Shown piece by piece: positions 46,801 to 57,775 of a stretch of 64,000 bases of DNA. The first letter of the stretch is position 1. Every line of letters starts with the position of its first letter. The stretch is taken from assembly GCA_947579605.1 (NCBI GenBank), contig OX388305.1, forward strand, positions 38,329,542 through 38,393,541. The letters run 5' to 3'. Under the pieces are notes generated by a model. The model made no database searches, was not told where the DNA came from, and saw nothing but the letters and a program-made list of their open reading frames with translations. Origin of the DNA: Athripsodes cinereus (Eukaryota; Arthropoda; Insecta; Trichoptera; Leptoceridae). Position numbers and translations under genes: made by a program.

Positions 46801-49800
46801 AATGGATTTTAAAGTGATGTAAAGTGGTGTAGGCAGAGAGAAAGAAATGCTATATAAATCTGTCCATATCTACTTCTTTCGCTTCCTCTACATTAATGCA
46901 ATTTCTCATAGATGCACGCTGATTTCTCTTACTCAACATGCGGCCATTTTTCACAATTTGATATAGGTGGGTAGGTACGTGATCAAGCCACGCGATTCTC
47001 GGACTTATAAGTTCACCCTCGTCATCTTTCATCACCCAATCGCTCCACATGTGAAATATATCAATATTTTTGAAAAAAAAAACGTTATAATGGTTACATG
47101 TTCTTTGTATGAAGGAATTTTGATCGTAGTTTGTCTTACATCGAGGAAGTCTAAATGCCAATGAAGTCTTTGTAGTTCGCAAGAGACTATCAAGCGAAAT
47201 TTGTCCAATTAAATAATCAAAATCAATGGTACCATGTGTAATCTTATGTAAGTTTGTCATATTATCTTTAATAGCCACCCATTCTGAATGATTATTCTTT
47301 TATTATTTTATTCTTCATTGTACATTGTTTACAATAATACAAATTAAAATAGTAGGTATCATAAAAAAATGTCAGTTATACAATTCAATGTACAGAAGAC
47401 GAGTTTATCGCTAAAGCTTTATTGGAACGGAGAGGATAACCTGTGTGTTTATTGCATGCAGTAGTTCATCTACTGGTTACCTCACTTGTGGGATGCGTTG
47501 AGATGGTGTAGGTATAGACATCAGTGGCGTCACACTTACTAACAGCGTAAATGCATTATAAATAAATTATTATCCAAGTACAAAATGCACAATGTCGCAA
47601 TGTCCAACACCCTTCTATAGGTGATATTAATATGATTATGTCAATCAATATAATAATACATACTAGATGTTCCTACCCGGCGTCACCGGGGTGTTTTATT
47701 TTTTTTTCGTTATGGCAACACGTGACAGCGGAACTGTCATACAAACGTCACTTTCATATAAAAATACAATTCAAATTTCCGACTTTTCCGTTGAATTTTC
47801 CACAAATTTTCTTTCATGCGAACCGTCTCCTGATAATTACGAACACAACAAAAAAAGAATCAGCCAATTCAGTTCAGCCGTTCTCAAGTTATGGTCATAC
47901 ATGGTCAACTCATTTTTATTTATATAGAAGACGTAATGTAATAATACCGAGACATTCATATTAATATTAACAATAATAATGACTACAATTAAAATTAGTC
48001 CAATAATACAAACTGTTACAAGCGATGCGATGCAATAAACATAATAATGAAATTATTACATATTACGCATTTGTTATTAGATAATTAATATTACACCTGC
48101 CTTCCAGTGGCGGAACAAAGTTTTTCTAGTGAAGCTGCGCTCCTACTTCGATTGGTTTTAGTGTAGTGTTGTTTGAGTCTGACTTCTAGCGGAGGGACAG
48201 TTGCTCGCTTCGATGTTTTTTTTCTATAGTTACCTACATTACTAACGTTATTTTTGGCTGCTTTCATACTATTTTAGAATTTCCCGGGGGAACAGTTGCA
48301 CATCAAATAAATTAACCGAAATTATGTTCTGAATTTTTTGACATAATGGGATGTCGATTTTACTTACTAGAAGTGTAGATGTTAATCATATTTTGAACCA
48401 CTCTAGATTAATTATTCCAATTGATCACACTCACCGACAGTCAACCATGCAGCTCGTTCTAAATTTATTGTTTGACAATGTTTCGATTTATTTGTACTGC
48501 TGTAATTTCTGTAATTACTGCTGTAATTAAAATGTAAATGTAATTTGTATTTGTGCTGCTTGTAATGCTGTCATCTAAAAGGTCATACCTTTGCACAAAC
48601 TGGATTAGTGTTTGCGCGATAAGTAATTATGTTTCTTCATTTCAGTTTTTTTGCGATCAATTTAAATTTTCTGTTACACGTACTATAGAATGGTTTTTCG
48701 TTTAAATACTACCCATTTAAAAGCATATGAAATGCGATGTTTTCGGATTGTGTGAAAGATACGGCATTGGTGAACCTATTCTACAGTTAGTGTGATATAC
48801 ATTGAACTGTACTAAGTACAATCGACAATGGATAAATATTAATGAGGAATCAATATGTACTCGTATAATAAGTCGCCGTCAGATAATCGAATAAGTCGGT
48901 TATGTGGTGTTCTCACTTTGGCGAATATCGCTAGGGCACCAAAATATTGCCAGCCATTTGAACCGTGTGAACAAAATGACAGCTAGTCTGAAACGATAAA
49001 AAACAGTAGAAACGATATCGTCTCGAGTTGAACACCTTCCAACTTTCTCGGACGATCGAACGATTTGCACATGCGCAGATATGCGCGGCGTTTGTGTCTA
49101 TGGTAAAAGCTTTATAACCTATAAATTTTATAATGTTTCCCGCTTCGTGACAGGTGTTATCTTTTTTGTTGGTTTGTGGCGTTTGTTTCCTTAATTAAAA
49201 GGCGCCTTATAACCTCTACTATAACATTTTCGACTAAAAATAAACACTTCGCGATCTCCATCTCGACGCCATTTTGAAAACAGTGTCAAAATCAAAGCGC
49301 ATCTGACAGATCGTTTCTATATCGGTGGACTTGTGTGAACAGGTGTGACGATCAATGGGTGTACGGCGAATTTTGTTTTTTCGCCTGGCGTTATATTTTG
49401 AAATTCGGCTGGCGATATTCGCCAAATGTGAACACCCCATTAACAAAATGGATAGGCGATTAGTTAAACACCGGCGTTCAATTGCATTACTTATAACTAT
49501 TAGGTACGTCTAGATTATTTTTATTACTGACAATAAGACGATTCTTACAAGGATCATTACAGCTGAAGGCCAATGCGATCCTAGAAGAAAACAAACCTAG
49601 ATGGATTGTTTTTAAATCATTGATTCCCAAAGTAGTCCAGGTGGACCCCCAGGGAGACTCGACGAGGGTCTATGTTGGCGAGACAAAAAATGGGGGTTCA
49701 CGGTTAGCGGGGGTCCGTGAAAACTTATCTGGTTTCGATATAATCTTCACAATCTTTGTCGAATTTTGGGAATATGAGAGAAATGTAGCTGTAGGGGGTA

Positions 49801-52800
49801 CATCTGAATCAGCAAAATTTTGAAAATGGTCTATGAGAAAATTAAGTTTGGGAACCTCTAGTTTATGAATCTTAGCGCCACAGTGACGATAAAGAAACTA
49901 AATTTCAACAATCGGGTTAGCTTCATCAGGCAGAATGTTGATTGTTTGGCGTATTATTGTGATTTAAAGAAACGGCGAATCATTCTGAGGAATGCCGGCA
50001 TTTTACTAACTTAGCCATTTAGTTAACTGGCTAATCTAACTATCTGGCGGCGACATATTAAATATGCAATAATGATTATTCATCTAAGCTATAACGACAT
50101 CTCCGATAAGTAGGACAATCTCTCACATCGAGCTCGTACTCGTAAGATGGGGACGAGACCAAACCTATCCTAAAAAGATGACTGTCTATTTTTTTGTGAT
50201 TGAAGCGCTTGCGAGTCAATGTGACAATATCAGATCTGGAAGTCATGGAACCATGGTCTTCTGCAGATAGATTCCTTGATGCCCCAGTACACTGACCACT
50301 TAATTTTACCGACCTAGTTCCAATAGTTTACAATACCTACCTATTATTTGATTATATGCAAATATGCATGCACCATGCCCTATATACCTACATTGCCTAA
50401 TAAATACCTATCTATTAAAATTATGCCATGCAGTGTTGTACATACATACACACATACATAATATTAGTAGGTTCCTACGTAGTATATACAAATAGTACCA
50501 ATGAACCAATCAACTGTACCTACTTGCATTTGCAAATTTTAATTTCATAATTATTAAACAGAGCTAGTCGGAAGATTAAATTGCAATCCAGCGATTAATT
50601 CGTCTTCTGACAATTATTCCAACCCACTTAACATCAGCTTTCTGCTTGTTTAGAGGATGATAACGCCCAAAACCAAAATCGTTGCTTATTGTAAAAATAA
50701 CCGATGGTTCCTCACTTTCATATTAAATTAAAAAATATACGAATATCATTGCGAAAAAACTTATGGTTTAATCTCAATTTGCATATATTTTTGATTATTT
50801 TATTTGGAGATATTAATTTTTCATTACTTTATAACTATTAAATTTGATTTTTAAAAATATCCTTCATTCTGCGCTCCATACAAATTTGACATTGTTCCTC
50901 AACACTTTGATAGCTTTTTTAAACAAAATTGAAAAATGCCATTATATTTCAACGAAAAAAAGTGTCTAGTTTAATAAAACTATAGTTAATTTCGTTATTT
51001 TTCTATTTATTACACTTTTTATTACCACCAAAATAAAAAAAAGCAAAAATATCTGCGTGTTCCTGCGTTATGCACAATTGTGCATAACGATATTTTATAT
51101 AAAATTCTTTTTCTATTTTGCATAAAACGATATTTTTTTTTTGTTTTAAGTATGCTGTCAACTTTTATTTCTTCATTTAAATACAAATAAATATCATTCA
51201 AGTGGAAAAAAGACTGCAAAAGCTTATTATATTAGAGGTAGTATAATTAAGACATTTCTTTTTGTATCAAAAAAGGTACATTTCTGGCAAGGAGAATGAG
51301 TATATCGCTAAAATAATATATTTAACACTAAGATAATACTCCCAACTTGTATTTAATTTTAAAAAACACTAAGAAATTGCGCGAAGTTTCAAGTAAAAAA
51401 CAAATTCACATTATAAATCACGTGTTTTTTGTTATGCACATAAGGATTTTGTATGTAAAGGACAGTTCACATTGTGGACCGCGGAATTACAACGGTGATA
51501 GATATAAATACCACATAATGCATGCGCATAAATTTTAAACACTTTTTATTTGAAAAATAAGTTATTTTATTCATAATATATTATATTTTATTCATATTCC
51601 TATATAATATAATATTTTTTTGCCATAGCTGAAATACATCATATGTAAACTTATCTATATAACAAGTATACTATGGTGATATACCATTGTGCTCTGAACT
51701 AAAGTCTAGTTTGAGAGATCTACAGGAGTCTGATATATAAAAATGTTAATAAACAATAAGGTGACACTGGCACTTGTCTTATTTTTATTCCCTAAATTTT
51801 AAATCCGAGCTATAAAAGTTCAATATCTTCAGTAATTTGCGCAAGGTTCCCATATGTACGGGGGCCCCGGCGGTTGTTCTATTTCTCTGTCGTAAAAACA
51901 GTTAATTTATTTCTGTGTTAATATAAATATTCTCATAGAATCATTTACTTCATCATTAATTTCTAACTACCTGTGCAGGTACATTGAAAACTTGAATCAA
52001 AATTTGGACGAGATGTAAAATTATCGCATTGCCGTGATGTCGATAATTTAGTCATTATTTTCCATATAGGTATACCCACCTATTTTGTTTTATGAGAATT
52101 TTTATGCCTGCGGAAGTCTTAGAAGGGTTTTATTTATTATTATTTGTTCACGGCTCGAGTCTTTTACATGTAGAAGATTTACATACATAATTTATATAAG
52201 GTAAGTATATGTATAATGGATTAAGACACAGCAAGTTATATTAAAAGTCACCAAAAAAGTAAAAAAATAACAATGAAATTGTCTCAGCAATAATAATTAT
52301 TGATATTAAGAAAAAACATACTGAGCATGTAAACTGCCCTTTATAAATCTTGTGCATAACGACGTGTCTATGGTTTATAAGCAAAGATTTTGGTTTTAGG
52401 CGATAAGGTGCATCGAACAATGATGTTTGATTTTGTTCTATCAAATTTAATCTTACTTGGAGGAATTGATCACATTTTGCTTTTGATTGACCTAATTAAT
52501 TTTATCTATTTATTTTAAGATGAATTAATAAAACTATGATTTTAAAAGGCGGAAATCGTGCAAACAAGGGTGCATCGCCAATATTAGATTTAATTGCCCT
52601 TGGCGACACCTGATGAATCTCTTCTATATCCCGGCAAATTTACTATGAGTGAAATCCTCCACAATGCAGCTTGTCGTTTCAGTGTGGTCAAATGCGCATA
52701 CGTTTGAATTTAATAATTAAACTAAACGAAAGAAAAATCATCAACTGTTAATTATTCAGGAGGAAGCCGTGTCTTTGACGTAGTAAATAATAATAACAAC

Positions 52801-55800
52801 AACAATAAAAATAGTACGGACAATACTCATAACATCACAAAAACAATTATATTTATATAGATAGATAGCAGTGGCGCGACACAAAAAAATAATGCGTATT
52901 CGGCTTTCTTCGAGCGCGAATGTGTATTCCCAGGTTGAGTCACGAGGTACCAGGTTCAATTCCCAACCAGGGCAAAATGAAGAATGTACAGAACATATCT
53001 TTAAAAAATCTTTTTCAAATTGTCTTTGATATGGGTGTAATAATAATTAATATGTATAGTGGAGGTGTTTCTTGAAAGTCTTAACTTTAGTAGGGACAGC
53101 AGGGCTACTCTTGACAAAACTAAACACGTTCTTAATCTAGTCTTGATCTTGATCATACGACGCACGAAGTGACTATTGGACAAAAATACACGCAAACCGA
53201 TCGCGCGTTAGCGGTAGCGCGGTATTTTTGACTATAGTCCCTTCGTGCGTCGTATGATCAAGATCAAGACTAGATTAAGATCGTGTTTAGTTTTGTCAAG
53301 AGTAACCCTGCAGGAAGGACGACCTGCGTGTTTTTTACATGCTGGAGTTAGTCTGCTGGCCGCCCCTCACTTGTGGGAAGTGCCGTGATGGCATGTATGG
53401 ATGGGTATTGTTTATTTGTTTATTTATTCTTTTTGCATCATGCATCATCATTATATAACAGTGTTAACAAAAAAATACAAAATTTAAAATACCAAGCAAA
53501 ACAATACAAAATTTAAAATACTAGGACGATATTATCAAAAGATTTCTTGCATCTAACCACAACGCATTTAGATAAACCTAATTAAAACAAATATAATTAT
53601 ATACATAGACATACTAGACTTGCAGCGTGGTACATTTTTTCGAAATTTTTGTGTTACAACATTTATAATAACAATAATAATAATAATAATACCTATGCTG
53701 TTTCACTCCGAATCATTAAGATGATAATGGTCTCTTTCCTACTAATGCTGAAGTATCATTTATACATGCCGAGGGTGCTGCTGGATTGTAATAAAACAAC
53801 AATCATGTTGGTAGAGTTGGGTAGATGGCGTTCTTGTAGCTGACTGAACCCATAACTTCTCCAATTTTTTACAATATAATAGTTTATCGATTAAGTTTTT
53901 ATATATTTTTCCGACTAAAATAAAGTTCTTTATTTGTTAGCTTTGTTTTTTGTGTTAGTTTCTTAAAATTAAATGATAAATTTTGATAAAATTAAATCTA
54001 ATACCTACAATTTGTGACAATGAAAATAGTTTATATGATTTGTATTTTAAAAGTAATAAAAATAAATTAATGTGACAAATAATATTGTAGATGCGCTCTT
54101 GAGGTGATTTCATTACAAAAACAGCGCAATATAAGTGATCCAATAATAATAATAATCAATTGATGTCCTTCAAGTATTAGCAATGTATTTTCTTACAAAC
54201 TTTCACAACCAACGTCAGTTTAAAATGGGCTGCAAAATTTGATCGGCCGCGATTTTTTCTTCGAATTACCAATCTACTCGTAGTAGGTATATCTCCGCCA
54301 CTGCAATGTTTAATGTACGTACTTCATGTATGTACGTGCATATTATTAATCTATTATAGTATATTATTTATATAATGACAATAAGTTAGACCTTGGCTGC
54401 GTAACTAGCCAACAGAACATATTATTTATTATATAGGCACTTAACTAGAAGACGCGTACCGATTACACTGCGGCCGTCATAATAATGACAATAATAATAA
54501 TACGTAGATACCTTTCTATTAGACAAAATTGAGCGTTTTGAGATGGACAGTGGACAAATTCAATAATGTAATTTTTGAAACTCTGTCTTTGGTTTCAATG
54601 CTGTGAATATGTTTGCATCAAATTCTTACATCTTTCTTTCCATTTTTCCTTCCTTTGATTTGTCACCTCGGCCATCTTTTCTATTAAGTATTTCTTGTAG
54701 AATGTTATAAACAACATGTACAATTCGTGTTGCGAACTATAAAAACATGTTTCCGCAAAATAGTCAAATCCTATGATATTTGTGAGAAAAATGCGGTGAA
54801 AATTATTGTGAACATGGAAATCAGACAAAATCTAGGTAATTAATTTTGGGCCCTACTGACGTCTTAATACAAGTAGTTTTGTCGTCCAGTTTCGAAACCA
54901 AATCACTTGATAGTGATAGTCTCGGCACTGCATATCGTCCCAGCATTTAAAATTTTGTATTGTTTTATTTAGTAGGTATATAAAATTTGTATTGTTTTGT
55001 TAACACTGTAATATGATATGCAAAAATAATAAATACTTAAATTATATTGTCAACTACTGTCGACAGTATTCGGTGGAAATTTATGTGAAATACGTTGAAA
55101 AAACCTCTACACCCTCTGATATTTCAGGAGTCGAGGACTCCTATTTATACGAACTTGCAGACACACTTTCTTTTCCTCACGGGCGACCCGAAGAACAGAT
55201 CAACGTAAGTCGCCTCGTAAGGATATACTAAGCAAAAGAAACAATAAATAACCCATATGGAAAAATATTAATAAAATGAAATACCACACAATACATGCGT
55301 GAAAGCATTAACAAAAAATTAATTCTTAAAAGAAAAAAATAATATTTACTTAAAATCAAACACGTTTTACTATAAATATACATAATGTATACAGTTAGTA
55401 CAGATAACAGGATTAAGTGTCAATAATTATTTCGGTTTTAAGACAGTGAGCCCAGGGGTCACCGAATAAGGGGGTGATGTGGAAACTTATTTTCCTCCCA
55501 ATGGGGATATTCCAAAAGGCGGGCTCAATAAGTACACATTTTAGAATTTTCTGTAAACATGCTTGTATTTTACATAATATGTACTATTTTGATACCAATT
55601 TTGTTTTATATATTTATTTATATTAAGTACTTCCACATTGATTTTATTGATCGTTAGCCGGTTCTCAAGAGCTTCCGCTCTCATCATCAGGTTATCGTAA
55701 AGTGACAATGAGTGCGGAAGCTACTGAAAGCCGGCTCACGATCAATAAAGTTACTGAGGAAGTCCTAAATATAATGTTGTTTTATTTATTTAAGCTCAAC

Positions 55801-57039
55801 ATGAACTTCCATCAAGCATCTACTGTCATAACATATTATATCATAAAATAAAAAGTGTTGTTTGGCATTTATCTGTAGTGTGACATTATGTAGCTAGCAT
55901 TACCGCATTATGGCGCTATGAATAAATTGTGTCACCTGACATAGTGTTCCAAGTTTGTTATGTGCTAACTTCATGTGTGTACCGCAATAATAACAATAAT
56001 AATGTATCAACTATTACACACGACAACCACACATCAGATAGTCATCCAATAGTGGACGAACAAATATATCACGCCATCTCCTTGACGCGAACACTGCCAC
56101 AGTGCCCACAGGACATCCGTAATATAATTATTTCGTACCTACGATGAAAGCATGCATTTATGGCTACGGTTGAGTTTTTTCTTGTTATATTTTCAGTGAT
56201 AAGGTCAGAAATATTCAAAAGATACGGGAATCTAATTTGGTTTGGATTTTTGACCTGTATTTGTGATATCAACCCTCAAAACCTGAGCGTAAAAAATTGT
56301 GGCAGTTGATTCTATTCACAAGTCTTGTGTTTTTTACGCAATTGCAATGTGTTTTTTGTGACACAAAGATGACTCTTCGAGTAATGGAAAATCAGTCCAT
56401 CAGCATCCGTCCCCCAACCCTTCCTATAGTTCCCGGTTCCTTTGGGGTGGGTTGTAGATTCTTCAGGTGTGTGGGTTGTAGATTTTTTTCCTTATTTGGA
56501 TTTATGTAAAGATTTTGCTTATTCACTGTGTCGGTGTTTAGGTAGTAGAATTCAATATCGAAATAAATAAAACAAGCGTTTTATTCTACTAATGATTTAA
56601 TCGATGAGAGAGACGTCTTTCGTTTTATGAGGACATTGTCAATCTATTAGAAGAGAGAATCTATTAGATTGACAATGTCCTCATAAGACGAATGACGTCT
56701 CTCTCATCGATTTAATCATTAGTAGAATAAAACGCTTGTTTTATTTATTTCGATTTTGCTTATTGTTTGTGTTTTCATTATTACTATTTTCATTTGTGTT
56801 TAGTGTTAATGTGAGATGGTTAGTTGGAAGAAATCACTATATAGTGATTGGTAATATCGCCACTGCATATCATCACATTTTTTCTTATGTACCTAAACTG
56901 ATTTGTTGATTATACTATGTGAATGATGATGTACAAAAAGAATAAAATAAATAAATAAAATAAATAAATAAACAAACAGTAACAAAATCTTACCCATGAA
57001 GTTGACGTCGAGCGACAAATTGTGTTCCTTTTCATTCAT
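34824..57039 (-). CDS. orb2: Orb2 / CPEB2-4-type cytoplasmic polyadenylation element-binding protein, short isoform (364 aa)
   Basis: CPEB proteins bind U-rich elements in mRNA 3'UTRs and control polyadenylation and translation; Orb2 acts in neurons, germ line and memory. Exons, 5' to 3': 57039-56994, 43196-43137, 38196-38068, 37653-37528, 37272-37160, 36706-36410, 35734-35528, 34940-34824. All junctions have GT/AG and the frame totals exactly 365 codons. ATG at 57039 (MNEKEHNLSLDV) has an in-frame TGA 21 nt upstream. RRM1: KVFVGGLP and KGYAFLLF. RRM2: TVFVGGVPRPL and GAGRVAFSN. Then the ZZ-type zinc region (CDECQGARCGG, then FFCANVTC, YYCEHCWATIHSRPG), ending RAVPFRWC. KLYLCVSSPTIKDKPVQIRP is diagnostic of the CPEB2-4/Orb2 branch. 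No glutamine-rich domain is encoded; longer isoforms may start elsewhere. Confidence 0.97.
35945..36125 (-). repeat. tRNA-derived SINE in an orb2 intron
   Basis: Near-complete copy. On the - strand the head is GATAGCCTGGAGGTAGAG (A box), then CTCGGCCTCGTGATCAAGG, B box GGTTCGATACC, body CAAACTCCCCTTTCATGAC, and a poly-T-flanked end near 35957. It lies between the exons ending at 35734 and starting at 36410, in the same orientation as the gene. Confidence 0.8.
36925..37015 (+). pseudogene. RTE-type LINE crumb
   Basis: GTGGATCGAATTCTCAAGGA followed by GGCCATGTGTTGAGTGAG corresponds to the DHLNQILQDGHVLS segment of the RTE copy at 58745-59455. It is heavily decayed and lies in an orb2 intron. 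Confidence 0.5.
39312..39513. mobile_element. Foldback element in orb2 intron 2
   Basis: The left arm contains TTATATATGGAAAAAAACAC, AATTGGTTTTAG and TGAATAGTGACCTGGTTTC. The right arm from 39449 is the reverse complement, ending TTCCATATATAAATAC, with a 12-bp indel. The centre is itself a hairpin (CAAACTC TTTTG TTTGAGTTTG). Confidence 0.75.
42280..42780. repeat. Mosaic of SINE-like repeat and R1 3'UTR fragment
   Basis: 42290-42390 is a decayed CATCACGGCA-family copy (AACTGCATGTAATAAAC, then GCGTGCCAAATA). 42465-42540 and 42655-42715 are opposite-strand pieces with ACAGAACATTCGAAAACTTA and TTTTCTGTAAGATTTTGA, shared with 60590-60690 and 62530-62600. 42717-42776 matches the 3'UTR of the R1 LINE at 26127-26187. 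Confidence 0.6.
43264..43765. mobile_element. Tc1/mariner-like non-autonomous element, 502 bp
   Basis: Ends CAGTGGTACCTCGACA and TGTCAAGGTACCACTG are inverted repeats with one mismatch, flanked by TA at 43262-43263 and 43766-43767. Both arms repeat the CTCGTATNTCAAA motif many times (ACTCGTATCTCAAAGC left, GCTCGTATGTCAAAAA right). There is no transposase. It lies just 68 bp upstream of the 60-bp orb2 exon. Confidence 0.88.
43806..43905. repeat. 24-bp minisatellite, four copies
   Basis: The unit is AGTGTGGT AGTGTGGT TTGTGAAG repeated four times with essentially no divergence. It lies directly before the RTE fragment at 43906. Confidence 0.9.
43906..44305 (+). pseudogene. RTE-type LINE, 3' end with GTAT tail
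   Basis: It matches the C-terminal part of the copy at 58745-59455: ECGMEVDVVTRMNIN, YLSERNGARRRGRPGIK, then ILQDGHVLS, MRNCTTVKEAKDVCKDRKK and DYPAREAA with its stop. Stops (TGA in place of the W codon at KWQD; TGA after ININK) break the frame. GGTATGTATG at 44290 is the start of the GTAT tail, into which the element at 44306 is inserted. Confidence 0.85.
44306..44815. mobile_element. hAT-like element rich in CATCCG repeats, inserted in the RTE tail
   Basis: Ends CAGGGATGTTGCG and CGCAACATCCCTG are inverted repeats, exact but for a C inserted in the right arm. Both arms carry tandem GCATCC/GGATGC motifs (for example GCATCCGCATCCGC at 44330 and 44720), so long stretches can fold on themselves. 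The flanks are GTATGTATGTAATT and GTATGTATGTAC: the element split a GTAT-repeat LINE tail. The exact 8-bp duplication is blurred by the repeat. Confidence 0.8.
44816..46201. other. orb2 intron 1 segment
   Basis: No gene was seen. A LINE 3'-end fragment (about 45335-45440, ATACAGAGGGCGAGTTTAT) is recognisable. The frames near 45523-45738 look like chance ORFs in slightly GC-richer DNA. Confidence 0.45.
46202..46676. mobile_element. Non-autonomous hAT element, 475 bp, perfect 8-bp TSD
   Basis: Ends CAGTGGCGTAGCTAGGG and CCCTAGCTACGCCACTG are exact inverted repeats. AGTGGGGT flanks both sides (46194-46201, 46677-46684). GCCCGGGGACA occurs near both ends and a C-run (46643-46661) lies by the right end. 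It is non-coding. Confidence 0.93.
46685..48902. other. orb2 intron 1 segment with LINE remnants
   Basis: Contains a - strand RTE-like crumb (about 46850-47000, VEEAKEV and KRNQRASMRNCI), a LINE 3' fragment at 47300-47420 and a + strand SINE-like copy at 47440-47525. At 47660-47935 lies the 3' end of another LINE (TTCAGCCGTTCTCAAGTTAT typical of insect LINE 3' ends). No exon was seen. Confidence 0.5.
48903..49439. mobile_element. Harbinger-like MITE, 537 bp, copy 2
   Basis: Same length and ends as 29894-30430. It is flanked by TTA on both sides (48900-48902 and 49440-49442), the 3-bp target duplication expected of PIF/Harbinger. It differs from copy 1 at about five sites. Confidence 0.9.
49617..49862. 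mobile_element. Probable hAT MITE, decayed ends
   Basis: The left end has TGATTCCCAAAGTA, then CCAGGTGGACCCCCAGGG. The right end has AAGTTTGGGAACCTCTAG, whose complement reads GAGGTTCCCAAACTT. GGGGGTTCACGG and GGGGGTCCGTG lie inside. The type is that of CAGTGRTTCCCAAACT hAT elements; no clear target duplication. Confidence 0.5.
49863..53099. other. orb2 intron 1 segment
   Basis: Mostly unique-looking AT-rich DNA. A tRNA-like SINE head (GTCACGAGGTACCAGGTTC) lies at about 52940-52960. No coding exon was recognised. Confidence 0.45.
53100..53310. mobile_element. Palindromic hAT-like foldback, 211 bp
   Basis: The left arm CAGGGCTACTCTTGACAAAA continues to GATCATACGACGCACGAAG. The right arm is its reverse complement, ending TTTTGTCAAGAGTAACCCTG, with few mismatches over about 75 bp. 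The loop is GC-rich (GATCGCGCGTTAGCGG). Ends fit CAGGG...CCCTG hAT termini, but no 8-bp duplication is visible. Confidence 0.75.
53311..53405 (+). repeat. SINE-like repeat (CATCACGGCA family), + strand copy
   Basis: GGACGACCTGCGTG, TTTTTTACATGC, TCTGCTGGC, CTCACTTGTGGG and GCCGTGATGGCATGTATGG follow in the family order. The end runs into a GTATG-type tail like that of the RTE elements. It directly abuts the foldback at 53100-53310. Confidence 0.6.
55627..55765. mobile_element. Small MITE, GTACTTC family, copy 2
   Basis: GTACTTCCACATTGATTTTA at the left and the reverse complement of ACTGAGGAAGTCC at the right are imperfect inverted repeats. CCGGTTCTCAAGAGCTTCCG and GCGGAAGCTACTGAAAGCCG form inner arms. 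Partner of 23321-23446. Confidence 0.7.
56557..56754. mobile_element. Near-perfect 198-bp palindrome (GAGAGAGACGTC foldback family)
   Basis: Arms of about 92 bp run from ATCGAAATAAATAAAAC through TTCTACTAATGATTTAATCG and GAGAGAGACGTC to GACAATGTCC, then mirror back with very few mismatches around a short AGAAGAGAGAA centre. GATTTTGCTTATT occurs on both sides (56511-56523 and 56752-56764), a possible target repeat of a larger unit. It lies in orb2 intron 1, about 240 bp from exon 1. Confidence 0.85.
56812..56970 (+). repeat. LINE 3'-end fragment with AAAT tail
   Basis: GTTAGTTGGAAGAAATCACT, GGTAATATCGCC, then a (AAAT)n tail at 56940-56970. Same family as 1205-1330. It is inserted 24 bp from the donor site of orb2 exon 1. 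Confidence 0.5.
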
Positions 57040-57384
57040 CTTATATTTAAACACTATTCACCATTTTAGCACACACAAATGTATTTATTTATAAATTTAA
57101 AAACAATTTAGACACACTTTTCATGGCACGGCAAGTTCGTGAGTTATTCAAAATAAGTTTAAAAATAATAAAATAGGCACTTTAATAATAACGTTAGCGA
57201 TAAAGGTACGGGGTGAGTTGGTTTAGATAATGTCTTTTGAATTGGCCCGATTTATGTAGTTTTATTGTACTGTTTGTTACGAACACCTTTTGATAAACGA
57301 TTGCTGGAGAAATGAAAAGGCAAACAAAAACTTTTGAAAGTGAAAATTTACAGCGATATTGAAATTTATTCCACCCAACCGAGT
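57040..57384 (-). promoter_or_regulatory. Presumed orb2 5'UTR / proximal promoter
   Basis: Transposon-free stretch immediately upstream of the orb2 start codon. The in-frame TGA about 21 nt before the ATG shows the frame opens here. No clear TATA or initiator could be assigned. Regulatory role is inferred from position only. Confidence 0.35.
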
Positions 57385-57387
57385 TAT

Positions 57388-57575
57388 TATTTTTTTTACA
57401 TATAAAAGATATATCTGGGTTTTTGTTATAAACACAAATACAACCTTATACACCTTTCACAGTAAGCTACTAAAAGCCTGTGTTGTGAAAGGGGAGTTTG
57501 CCGGCACCTGGTATCGAACCACGGACCCCTTGTTCACGAGGCCAAGACTCTACCTCCAGGCTACCGACGAATTCG
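57388..57575 (-). repeat. tRNA-derived SINE, full-length copy
   Basis: The - strand head is GTCGGTAGCCTGGAGGTAG (A box), CTTGGCCTCGTGAACAAGG, B box GGTTCGATACC and CAAACTCCCCTTTCACAAC. The body runs TTTAGTAGCTTACTGTG, then GGTTGTATTTGTG and CCCAGATATATC. It is the best preserved copy in the window. Confidence 0.85.
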
Positions 57576-57654
57576 ATTTATGAAAATAATATTTTTGTTT
57601 ATTCATATTTTGTACCACCGCGGTTTATGATTTTTATTGTATTATAATTATATC

Positions 57655-57775
57655 TATATGATAAAAAGATATATATGGGTTTGTTATAAACCCAAATATT
57701 ATAACCTTAGACACTTCACAGTAAGCTAAAAGCTTGTGTCGTAAAAGGGGAGTTTGTCGGCACCTGGGATATTAG
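57655..57775 (-). repeat. tRNA-derived SINE body, head missing
   Basis: Shares TTACTGTGAAGTGTC, AAACTCCCCTTTTACGAC and CCCATATATATC with the copy 80 bp away, but breaks off before the B box. Confidence 0.7.

Noticed and set aside
55128..55206. Possible 80-bp exon on the + strand: TTTCAG, open frame VEDSYLYELADTLSFPHG, then GTAAGT.
   Set aside because: Splice signals and frame look good, but the tail (GTAAGTCGCCTCGTAAGGATA) resembles a dispersed lepidopteran repeat, no neighbouring exon was found on that strand, and it lies in an orb2 intron.
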